Positions 1 to 5,787 of a DNA stretch of 6,044 nt are shown one piece after another. Origin of the DNA: Eshraghiella sp045542375 (lineage in GTDB: Bacteria; Bacillota; Clostridia; Lachnospirales; Lachnospiraceae); the NCBI GenBank assembly GCA_045542375.1, contig JAZQKW010000068.1, forward strand, positions 1 to 6,044. Direction: 5' to 3'. Within the stretch, counting starts at the first letter, position 1, and every line of letters starts with the position of its first letter. The position numbers were made by a program, and so were the translations under genes. The notes beneath the pieces were generated by a model that saw only the letters and a list, made by a program, of their open reading frames with translations, did not search any database and was not told the DNA's origin.

Positions 1-1952
1 GGTACACTATTATATATAAGATTACAACAGTATCTACAGCATGTAAGAACAGGAAGTCTGGCATTCTTTCTGTCTTTAAGTGTCGTAAATGCAGAATTAG
101 GACTGTGACATCCCTTTGTTGACTTATCGATACAGTTGGCAGTTATCATCAGTGGTATTTTGCCATATACAATAAGTTCTGAATCTCGAAGTTTTAATTT
201 CTTAATCTCTTTTTCATTAAGTTCAACCGGAACAATCATTGATGTCACACCTGACTGTTCAATGAATGAAGCAGCCATATTGTTATATGCATAGCAGTTA
301 TAATCAGAAATAATCTCCCCTGTATATCCCATATCCTTAAGATATGTTATCCACGATATACTTCTTATCAGAAATCCATGAACCCCGTGTTCAATCCAAT
401 TATTAATATTATTATTGATAAATGTCTTAAATTTATTAGATATTCTTGGCAGACCAATATAACATTTCACCTTCCTGTCATGAGCCATTTCAATTATTCT
501 GATAATATCTTCATTCGATATCATTTCTGTGTCCACAATAATTCTTGCCGGATTATATTCCATGACAGTAACCGCCTGTGACAGATTCATAACATGCACA
601 GAAATACCTATGTATTCATTGCGGGTTGTGTATTCCATTGCACTCTCAGGCATTGCAACCTTTCGGTGCTTTATAACAATTGCCTGCATAAATTCTGATA
701 CTGCCTGTCTTCTCAATTCATTGAGTGACTTATTAGATATAAAAATATCCTCTTCCATCATTACATCCAGATTCTTTAACTTAAAAGCTGTTCCTCCAAG
801 TTTAGCAATCTGCTTGGTTATGTCATCCTTAGTCATCGGATTCTTAACAGCTTTCTGTACAATATCTCCGGATACTGTAATGTAGTTATCATTGTCGTCT
901 GTAAAAGACAATATTGCAGGGCTGTCCTTAACAAGTGTTATAATTCCATTAATATTATATTTAATATCATTATTTACATATCGCTCAGATATATATTCTT
1001 CAAATTCCTTCTTAGCATGCTGAGACTTATCCGACTTAGTATCCTCAGCAATCATTTCCTTTCCGTTATGACGCTTATAATAGCCGTCCGTAAGTCCGCC
1101 TCTGTCAAAAAGCATGAGAAGACTCTCTCTGTCTTTCTCGGATACCCTGTAGCCTTCTCTGCCACTGCTAAGATACATATCAACATATTTGCGATAAATA
1201 GAAGTAACTCCTGCTGCGTACTCAGGGCTCTTCATTCTTCCCTCTATCTTCAGAGAAAATACCCCTGCCTCAAGAATATCGGGCAAAATATCTAAGGTAC
1301 ACAAATCCTTAAGGCTTAACACCGCCTTCTGCGCACCATCTTTTTCATACATAAGCCGGCAAGGCTGGGCACACCTTCCTCTGTTGCCACTTCTTCCGCC
1401 TATAAAACTGCTCATAAGGCATTGTCCTGAATAACAATAGCATAAAGCTCCATGTACAAAGCATTCAATTTCACATTCTGATTCTTCGTGTAATTTTCTT
1501 ATCTCTTCTAAGGAAAGCTCTCTTGCCGGTACGACTCTGGTAACTCCATAATCCTTGATTAATTTAACATATTCAGGGTCAGTAATTGTCATCTGGGTAC
1601 TTGCATGAATCTCCATATCCGGAAAGCTCTCATGAATATACTTCATTACTCCATAATCCTGAACAATTACAGCATCCAGTCCCGCCTCATAGAGCGGCTT
1701 AATATAATTATATAAGTCATATTTTAATTCATTGTTCTTAACTAACGTATTAACCGTAAGGTATATCTTTCTCTTATGCAGATGAGCGTAATCTATGGCA
1801 AGAAGAAGTTCCTCTTCCGTAAGATTTGCTGCATAAGCCCTTGCACCAAACATATTTCCTGCCAGATACACTGCGTCCGCACCTGCATTGATTACTGCCT
1901 TAAAGGTCTCATATGAACCCGCCGGTGCTAAAATTTCGTACTGATTATCCAT
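1..1952 (-). CDS. U32 family peptidase-like protein with DUF3656-type region (3' end outside window)
   Basis: The frame opens at ATG 1952 and stays open to the window edge, giving 650 complete codons without a stop; the C-terminus is missing. The start is set by AGGGAG at 1959-1964, six bases upstream. Residues 1-230 are a U32 barrel: an ILAPAGS opening, GADAVYLAG at 24-32, then the U32 signature around 164-199 (FVHGALC, SGQC, GGRSGNRGRC, QPCR). C164, C171, C194 and C218 are likely [4Fe-4S] ligands by analogy with UbiU/UbiV and TrhP. Residues about 314-415 fit the DUF3656 insert, and about 445-650 form a second barrel-like half. Although labelled peptidases, characterised relatives hydroxylate RNA (RlhA on 23S rRNA, TrhP on tRNA U34) or ubiquinone precursors. 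I infer an RNA-modifying role; the substrate cannot be read from sequence. The gene follows zapA after a 58-base gap containing a hairpin. Confidence 0.93.
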   Translation of the reverse strand, partial: MDNQYEILAPAGSYETFKAVINAGADAVYLAGNMFGARAYAANLTEEELLLAIDYAHLHKRKIYLTVNTLVKNNELKYDLYNYIKPLYEAGLDAVIVQDYGVMKYIHESFPDMEIHASTQMTITDPEYVKLIKDYGVTRVVPARELSLEEIRKLHEESECEIECFVHGALCYCYSGQCLMSSFIGGRSGNRGRCAQPCRLMYEKDGAQKAVLSLKDLCTLDILPDILEAGVFSLKIEGRMKSPEYAAGVTSIYRKYVDMYLSSGREGYRVSEKDRESLLMLFDRGGLTDGYYKRHNGKEMIAEDTKSDKSQHAKKEFEEYISERYVNNDIKYNINGIITLVKDSPAILSFTDDNDNYITVSGDIVQKAVKNPMTKDDITKQIAKLGGTAFKLKNLDVMMEEDIFISNKSLNELRRQAVSEFMQAIVIKHRKVAMPESAMEYTTRNEYIGISVHVMNLSQAVTVMEYNPARIIVDTEMISNEDIIRIIEMAHDRKVKCYIGLPRISNKFKTFINNNINNWIEHGVHGFLIRSISWITYLKDMGYTGEIISDYNCYAYNNMAASFIEQSGVTSMIVPVELNEKEIKKLKLRDSELIVYGKIPLMITANCIDKSTKGCHSPNSAFTTLKDRKNARLPVLTCCRYCCNLIYNSV

Positions 1953-1978
1953 GCCGTTCTCCCTAATAATACAGCGTT

Positions 1979-2006
1979 AAAATCGGGAGTGCGTACACAC
2001 TCCCGA
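1979..2006 (-). terminator. Candidate intrinsic terminator or attenuator between zapA and the U32 gene
   Basis: Arms TCGGGAGTG (1983-1991) and CACTCCCGA (1998-2006) form a perfect 9-bp, GC-rich stem with a 6-base loop. Read on the minus strand, the stem starts five bases after the zapA stop codon and is followed by TTTT (1979-1982), then AACG. The T run is short, so termination may be partial. The U32 start is only 26 bases further on and no separate promoter is evident between, so the hairpin may lower expression of the U32 gene or protect the upstream mRNA end. Confidence 0.6.
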
Positions 2007-2010
2007 CAAA

Positions 2011-2418
2011 TTACTTGTTCAAATCATTAAGTTCAGTCTCAAGTCTTACAATAGACTTCTGATTCTCATTAATCTCTTTCTTAAGATCCTTAATTTCCTT
2101 CTCGGCTGCATCAAGCTTAATCTGAATTGAAATAAGGTCATGCTTCAGGTCATATATCTCCTTATCCTTCTTCTCAATATCAGATTCAAGTTCATCGCCT
2201 AATTTCTTAGCCTTGAAATAATCATCTGCAATGTTAAGCTCCAGTAATGTTGCCTGAACATCTGCAGTCTGACGTCTGTATACATCAGATTTCTTAAAAT
2301 CAGTTATCTTACCATTAATATAAAGGGCTACCTTCTGAAGATATTCTTCACTCTCGTAACCGCTTAATGTATAAGTCTTTCCACCAATAAGTACTTCTGT
2401 TTCATTCTTTGCTGACAC
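2011..2418 (-). CDS. zapA: Cell division protein ZapA
   Basis: 135 residues from a GTG start. AAAGGGG at 2427-2433 lies eight bases upstream, and no ATG fits better. ZapA binds FtsZ in the cytoplasm and promotes bundling and stability of the Z ring. The N-terminal half has the family pattern: EVLIGGKTYTLSG at 8-20, then ESEEYLQKVALYINGKI at 22-38. Residues about 70-135 are charged and heptad-like (rich in K, E, D, I and L), a long coiled coil that would form the dimer and tetramer stalk. Clostridial ZapA is often longer than the roughly 85-110 residue form, so 135 is not alarming. The gene follows ruvB by 45 bases and has a candidate promoter in the ruvB tail. I am confident of the family; the strength of FtsZ binding here is inferred. 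Confidence 0.93.
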   Translation of the reverse strand: MSAKNETEVLIGGKTYTLSGYESEEYLQKVALYINGKITDFKKSDVYRRQTADVQATLLELNIADDYFKAKKLGDELESDIEKKDKEIYDLKHDLISIQIKLDAAEKEIKDLKKEINENQKSIVRLETELNDLNK

Positions 2419-2450
2419 GTCTAAGTCCCCTTTGAATAAAATGATAATTT

Positions 2451-2479
2451 ATTGTAACACACTTTATTGATTTTGTGTA
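2451..2479 (-). promoter_or_regulatory. Candidate sigma-A promoter for zapA with extended -10
   Basis: On the minus strand TACACA (2474-2479, four of six matches to TTGACA) is followed after exactly 17 bases by TACAAT (2451-2456, five of six matches to TATAAT). The -10 is preceded by TG in the extended position (TGTTACAAT, 2451-2459). The -35 lies inside the last codons of ruvB and the -10 just after its stop. Transcription would begin about 25 bases before the GTG of zapA, leaving room for its ribosome binding site. AT-rich DNA yields chance matches, so this is a prediction. Confidence 0.48.
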
Positions 2480-3468
2480 TACTTAATTCCAAAATGTTGG
2501 TAACAAAATTCTGTAACCACTCTTCCTCTTGGAGTTCTGTTGATAAATCCTTTAAAAATAAGGTATGGTTCATATACATCTTCAAGAGTTCCCGTATCTT
2601 CACCAAGCGCCGCTGCAAGAGTATCAATACCAACAGGCCCTCCTGCATACTTCTCTATTATTGTCTGAAGAATATTTCTGTCATTCTTATCAAGTCCTTC
2701 TTTATCAACCTCAAGCAGATTAAGAGAATCATCTGCAACCTCTCTGGTGATTACGCCGTCATATCTGACCTGTGCAAAATCTCTGACTCTCTTCAACAGC
2801 CTGTTAGCAAGTCTTGGTGTACCTCTGGAACGTCTTGCAAGCTCTATAGCGCCTTCTCTGTCAATAGGTGCATCAAGAACGCCTGCCGAACGTACTATAA
2901 TCTCTGTAAGTTCTTCAATTGTGTAATATTCAAGCTTATTAACAACTCCAAATCTGTCTCTTAAAGGAGCTGTAAGTAATCCTGCCCTAGTGGTTGCTCC
3001 TACCAATGTAAACCTTGGTAAATCAAGTCTTATAGACCTTGCAGTCTGACCCTTTCCAATCATTATATCAATAGCAAAATCTTCCATGGCAGGATAAAGT
3101 ACTTCCTCAACCTGTCTGTTAAGTCTGTGTATCTCATCCACAAAAAGAATATCACCTTCAGAAAGATTATTAAGAATGGCAGCCATATCTCCCGGTTTCT
3201 CAATGGCAGGCCCGGATGTAACCTTAAGATTGACGCCCATCTCTGCTGCTATAATACCTGCAAGAGTGGTCTTTCCAAGTCCCGGAGGTCCATAGAAAAG
3301 GCAATGGTCAAGGGATTCTCCTCTTGACTTGGCAGCTTCTATGAATACCTTAAGATTATCCTTAATCTTCTTCTGTCCAATATATTCAGATAAATTCTCA
3401 GGTCTTAAATTATTCTCAATTTTAAAATCATCAGGAATAAATTCCGTTGTAATAATTCTTCTATCCAT
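2464..3468 (-). CDS. ruvB: Holliday junction branch migration DNA helicase RuvB
   Basis: 334 residues, the usual full length. The start is ATG with AAGGTG at 3476-3481, seven bases upstream. RuvB forms hexameric AAA+ rings on each side of a RuvA-bound Holliday junction and pumps duplex DNA through, using ATP. Visible in order: an N-terminal linker with LRPENLSEYIGQ at 21-32; Walker A GPPGLGKT at 60-67; Walker B ILFVDEIHRL at 107-116; sensor 1 VGATTRAG at 156-163; the arginine-finger region LRDRFG at 169-174; a sensor 2 segment GTPRLANRLLKR near 216-227; and a C-terminal winged helix containing GPVGIDTLAAALGE and the DNA-contacting TPRGR motif. All catalytic residues are intact. It lies 20 bases after ruvA and is presumably cotranscribed under the LexA-like site upstream of ruvA. 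No ruvC is present in the window. Confidence 0.98.
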   Translation of the reverse strand: MDRRIITTEFIPDDFKIENNLRPENLSEYIGQKKIKDNLKVFIEAAKSRGESLDHCLFYGPPGLGKTTLAGIIAAEMGVNLKVTSGPAIEKPGDMAAILNNLSEGDILFVDEIHRLNRQVEEVLYPAMEDFAIDIMIGKGQTARSIRLDLPRFTLVGATTRAGLLTAPLRDRFGVVNKLEYYTIEELTEIIVRSAGVLDAPIDREGAIELARRSRGTPRLANRLLKRVRDFAQVRYDGVITREVADDSLNLLEVDKEGLDKNDRNILQTIIEKYAGGPVGIDTLAAALGEDTGTLEDVYEPYLIFKGFINRTPRGRVVTEFCYQHFGIKYTQNQ

Positions 3469-3488
3469 TACAAAACACCTTAAAACAA

Positions 3489-4091
3489 TTATATGAACGC
3501 AAGCTTCTTAAGAGCCAGCTTAAGAATATCTTCACTGCTCATTCCGTCATTAATATCTATATTCTTAACAGCACGCAAAGCCTCTGACGGAGAATATCCT
3601 AACGAACATAAAGCTTCCACCGCTTCATCTCTTACGCTTCCCGAAGTATTATTCGCAACCTCTGTATCATTCTTATAGAGAACATCCTCAAGCTTAAGCT
3701 TGTCCTTAAGTTCGATTATCAGCTTCTGTGCCGTCTTAGCACCAATACCCGGTGCTGACTGGATTCTCTTAACATCATCAGACACAACTGCAATTCTTAA
3801 GTCATCAGGTGATATTGAAGACAAAATACTAAGGGCACCCTTAGGTCCAATACCATTAACCGTAATAAGCAGTTTAAATATATTCAAATCATCCTTAGTA
3901 AGAAAACCGTACAAATCAAGCGCATCTTCCTTAACATTCTGATAGGTATATATCTTAATGCGACTTCCTACAGGCGGAAGCAGAGAAACCACTGACCCTG
4001 GTACCATTATCTCATATCCCACGCCATATGCCTCTACAATAATTGTAGTATCTTCTATTTCCGTAAATTCACCAATAATATATGTAATCAT
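3489..4091 (-). CDS. ruvA: Holliday junction branch migration protein RuvA
   Basis: 200 residues. RuvA tetramers hold a four-way DNA junction in open square-planar form and load RuvB. Domain I is an OB fold (about 1-63) starting MITYIIGEF; the acidic pin residues E55 and D56, which separate strands at the crossover, are present in QNVKEDALDLYGF. Domain II has two helix-hairpin-helix motifs, NGIGPKGAL at 79-87 and PGIGAKTAQKL at 114-124. After a flexible linker (about 135-152), domain III (153-200, with EALCSLGYSPSEALRAV) is the RuvB-binding module. I chose ATG 4091 because it gives the canonical N-terminus and has AGAGGTG (4098-4104) six bases upstream; the GTG at 4100 three codons earlier lies inside that ribosome binding site. 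The gene begins 25 bases after the Gx gene. Confidence 0.98.
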   Translation of the reverse strand: MITYIIGEFTEIEDTTIIVEAYGVGYEIMVPGSVVSLLPPVGSRIKIYTYQNVKEDALDLYGFLTKDDLNIFKLLITVNGIGPKGALSILSSISPDDLRIAVVSDDVKRIQSAPGIGAKTAQKLIIELKDKLKLEDVLYKNDTEVANNTSGSVRDEAVEALCSLGYSPSEALRAVKNIDINDGMSSEDILKLALKKLAFI

Positions 4092-4097
4092 GTTGCA

Positions 4098-4104
4098 CAC
4101 CTCT
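4098..4104 (-). promoter_or_regulatory. Ribosome binding site that fixes the ruvA start
   Basis: AGAGGTG on the minus strand ends six bases before ATG 4091. An upstream in-frame GTG (4098-4100) lies within this motif and cannot plausibly be the start, so the shorter RuvA of 200 residues is preferred. Confidence 0.75.
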
Positions 4105-4110
4105 TATTGA

Positions 4111-4140
4111 ATTTTATCACATGTGAACATTTGTTTGCAA
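4111..4140 (-). promoter_or_regulatory. Candidate ruvAB promoter in the 3' end of the Gx gene
   Basis: On the minus strand TTGCAA (4135-4140; four of six matches to TTGACA) is followed after 18 bases by TAAAAT (4111-4116; five of six matches to TATAAT). The start point would fall about 12-15 bases before the ruvA ATG, around the ribosome binding site, so the leader would be very short; a slightly shifted -10 such as GATAAA at 4113-4118 is an alternative. A LexA-like box lies between the two elements, which is the main reason to take this promoter seriously. Confidence 0.45.
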
Positions 4141-4644
4141 TATCTTTATTTTTTTATAAAGAATGGAGCCAAGAATTCCAATAAGTATTCCGGATACAAT
4201 ACCACTGATAATAAGATATGGCAGATAATATACAATAAGTCCATTTTCAAGTACAATAATGGCAACAATTATCTGTCCTACATTATGCATTACGGCACCT
4301 GCAATACTTACACCAACAGTAGATAATTTGGTAAACTTTTTTAAAAGTATCATCACTGTCAGACTTAATGCTGCTCCAACCATACTAAATACAATTGAAA
4401 AAAGATTACCAAACAAGAAGCCGGACAAAAGAACTCTTAATACACTAACAATTATTGCAGCCTTAATTCCCATAGAATAAAGCAGCCATATAATAACCAC
4501 ATTAGCAAGTCCTAATTTGATTCCGGGAATTGCAAACGGCATAGGAATAAGGGATTCGACATACGAGAGAACAATGGTTACACTGATGAACATTCCATAA
4601 AGGGCAACATCACTACTTGCAAATTTATTATGAGACTGCATCAT
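4117..4644 (-). CDS. Gx transporter family membrane protein (heptaprenyl diphosphate synthase component I-like)
   Basis: 175 residues, integral membrane. AAGGAGGG at 4650-4657 lies five bases before ATG 4644; ATG 4641 is the next codon and is also possible. A TTG-led extension to 4668 would start upstream of that ribosome binding site and is unlikely. About five to six hydrophobic segments are visible (roughly 13-33, 46-57, 60-77, 80-101, 110-132, 138-163). Family hallmarks are a PFAIPGIKLGLAN motif at 36-48, GNLFS at 79-83 and GAVMHNVGQ at 116-124. The fold resembles substrate-binding (S) components of ECF transporters. The old name, heptaprenyl diphosphate synthase component I, is probably misleading: no prenyl-synthase aspartate-rich motif is present. 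Its start overlaps the NusG-domain-II gene by 17 bases, so the two are probably translated together. The substrate is unknown. Confidence 0.87.
   Translation of the reverse strand: MMQSHNKFASSDVALYGMFISVTIVLSYVESLIPMPFAIPGIKLGLANVVIIWLLYSMGIKAAIIVSVLRVLLSGFLFGNLFSIVFSMVGAALSLTVMILLKKFTKLSTVGVSIAGAVMHNVGQIIVAIIVLENGLIVYYLPYLIISGIVSGILIGILGSILYKKIKILQTNVHM
4124..4137 (-). promoter_or_regulatory. Putative LexA (SOS) operator controlling ruvAB
   Basis: On the plus strand positions 4125-4136 read GAAC-ATTT-GTTT; on the minus strand AAAC-AAAT-GTTC. The Firmicute LexA box is close to CGAACATATGTTCG, that is GAAC-N4-GTTC, so this differs in one half-site base and keeps the invariant spacing. It sits between the -35 and -10 of the candidate ruvAB promoter, overlapping the -35 by two bases, where bound LexA would block RNA polymerase. 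ruvAB is a known LexA target in Bacillus subtilis, so context and motif agree. Binding itself is an inference. Confidence 0.58.
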
Positions 4645-5029
4645 ATTCTCCCTCCTTATCCGACACAATGGTTATAAAAAGACTATTAGGGATACATATT
4701 ATCATCTCACCGTTATTACTTATGGGACCCATCTTTTCACAAATATGGTCTCTACAGGTTGAATCCTTCACATATACTTTTCCATCCTTAATAACGATTG
4801 TATTGTTTCCAAAAAAAGAGGTATATGTGTACTCTCCATCCTCAGATAATGGATATTCCGCCACTATCTTTCCGTCTCTTTCAACTCTGACATATTCTCC
4901 GGTATCTTTTGTTTTTCGGAACACAAATAACAGGCACAGGGCTATAATCAATAACCCTGCACCTAATAAAATATCCCATTTATGACATTGTAATAATTTT
5001 TTTAGGGCATTTTTCTGCACATTTTCCAC
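4628..5029 (-). CDS. NusG domain II-containing membrane-anchored protein
   Basis: 133 residues from a GTG at 5029; a second GTG at 5020 (residue 4) has a more usual distance to the upstream AGGA and may be the true start. A basic N-terminal tail (1-18) precedes one hydrophobic helix (about 19-37) followed by RKTK, consistent with an N-terminal anchor and, probably, an extracytoplasmic C-terminal domain. Residues about 46-128 match stand-alone NusG domain II: a beta-rich segment, then STCRDHICEKMGPI (90-103) and IICIPN (110-115). C92, C97 and C112 are family-conserved and could form a disulphide or bind a metal or cofactor. No transcription-factor NusG domain is present, so it is not an elongation factor. 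It overlaps the end of rnfB and the start of the Gx gene. Function is unknown; the Rnf context suggests a link to electron transport. Confidence 0.85.
   Translation of the reverse strand: MENVQKNALKKLLQCHKWDILLGAGLLIIALCLLFVFRKTKDTGEYVRVERDGKIVAEYPLSEDGEYTYTSFFGNNTIVIKDGKVYVKDSTCRDHICEKMGPISNNGEMIICIPNSLFITIVSDKEGEYDAVS
4650..4657 (-). promoter_or_regulatory. Ribosome binding site that fixes the Gx gene start inside the upstream gene
   Basis: AAGGAGGG on the minus strand is a near-perfect Shine-Dalgarno sequence five bases before ATG 4644. It lies wholly inside the 3' end of the NusG-domain-II gene, whose stop codon (4628-4630) is downstream of the Gx start, a layout typical of translational coupling. 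Confidence 0.75.
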
Positions 5030-5771
5030 ATCCTGTACATTTAGTATAATCTATTTCCGGCAGATTATTCACCATGGTAATTGCACCAAATTCACACTGT
5101 TTTTCACAAAGTGTACATCCGATACAACCTACTTTACATACATCCATAACAGGTTTTCCTTTGTCACGTGATGAACATACCACATTGGCAACACCTGTAA
5201 CAGGACGAATTTCAATAAGATTCTTAGGACATATTTTGGCACACTGTCCGCAACCGCCACATAAATCAGGGTCAACTACAGCGATACCATTTTCAATTCT
5301 TATTGCATTATATTCACATACTCCGACACATGAACCGTATCCAAGACATCCGTATGCACAGGATTTAGGTCCGCCGTTAGGTGCAAGTGCCGCCATTCGA
5401 CAATCCTTTATTCCGGAATATTCATAATCATTCTTTGCAACCTCACAATTGCCGGAACATTTAACAAAAGCTGCAAGTCTTACACCTTCTGTAACCTCAA
5501 CACCCATAATTTCTGCAATAATCTTCTTAGCTTCCAAACTGCTTACAGGACACTGAGTAGGAGGTGCTTCACCACTTGCAATAGCCTTTGCAAGCGCATC
5601 GCATCCTGCATATCCGCATCCACCACAGTTACTTCCAGGTAAAGCTTCTCTGATTGCAGCTTCCTTTTCATCTACTTCTACTTTAAGTTTCTCACCGGAA
5701 AGTCCAAGGAACAAACCGATGATAATTCCAGTACCACCTACAATGGCAGCGGCTATAATAATTCCAGTCAT
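4980..5771 (-). CDS. rnfB: Rnf electron transport complex subunit B (polyferredoxin)
   Basis: 263 residues. ATG 5771 has AAAGGAG at 5781-5787, nine bases upstream, and gives the canonical N-terminus; extension to 5819 would run back into rnfA. RnfB takes electrons from reduced ferredoxin at the cytoplasmic face and passes them into the Rnf membrane complex, which reduces NAD+ and exports Na+ or H+. Residues 4-24 are the membrane anchor. The N-terminal Fe-S domain has C49, C52, C57 and C74. Ferredoxin-type motifs follow: C138/C142/C148/C152, C171/C174/C177/C181, C216/C219/C222/C226 and C245/C248/C251/C255. There are 25 cysteines in all, including C105, C109, C124, C199 and C212, enough for five or six [4Fe-4S] clusters, as expected for the long clostridial form. 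It starts 16 bases after rnfA, and its last codons overlap the next gene. Confidence 0.97.
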   Translation of the reverse strand: MTGIIIAAAIVGGTGIIIGLFLGLSGEKLKVEVDEKEAAIREALPGSNCGGCGYAGCDALAKAIASGEAPPTQCPVSSLEAKKIIAEIMGVEVTEGVRLAAFVKCSGNCEVAKNDYEYSGIKDCRMAALAPNGGPKSCAYGCLGYGSCVGVCEYNAIRIENGIAVVDPDLCGGCGQCAKICPKNLIEIRPVTGVANVVCSSRDKGKPVMDVCKVGCIGCTLCEKQCEFGAITMVNNLPEIDYTKCTGCGKCAEKCPKKIITMS

Positions 5772-5780
5772 CGTCTTATG

Positions 5781-5787
5781 CTCCTTT
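5781..5787 (-). promoter_or_regulatory. Ribosome binding site that fixes the rnfB start
   Basis: AAAGGAG directly follows the rnfA stop codon (TAG at 5788-5790) and lies nine bases before ATG 5771. It excludes the longer frame that begins at 5819 within rnfA. Confidence 0.75.

Noticed and set aside
378..1295. Plus-strand open frames at 378-581, 529-885 and 1017-1295
   Set aside because: They lie antisense to the continuous U32 frame, which has clear family motifs; their translations are low in complexity and resemble no family.
2467..3327. Plus-strand frames at 2467-2964 and 3127-3327, and a minus-strand frame at 2421-2648
   Set aside because: All overlap the intact ruvB gene in other frames; no ribosome binding site or recognisable motif supports them.
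3493..3942. Plus-strand frames at 3493-3678 and 3700-3942
   Set aside because: Antisense shadows of ruvA, which is complete and motif-rich.
4117..4644. Prenyl diphosphate synthase activity for the Gx gene
   Set aside because: The inherited name implies it, but the protein is wholly membrane-embedded and lacks the aspartate-rich catalytic motifs of prenyl synthases.
4645..4668. Longer Gx start at TTG 4668
   Set aside because: The added codons include the Shine-Dalgarno sequence itself, which points to ATG 4644.
4123..4985. Plus-strand frames at 4123-4326, 4259-4480 and 4617-4985
   Set aside because: Antisense to the Gx and NusG-domain-II genes; their composition is what reverse complements of hydrophobic codons produce.
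5074..5427. Plus-strand frame of 117 codons opposite rnfB
   Set aside because: Its His-, Pro- and Thr-rich translation is the reverse of the rnfB Cys- and Gly-rich codons; no independent support.
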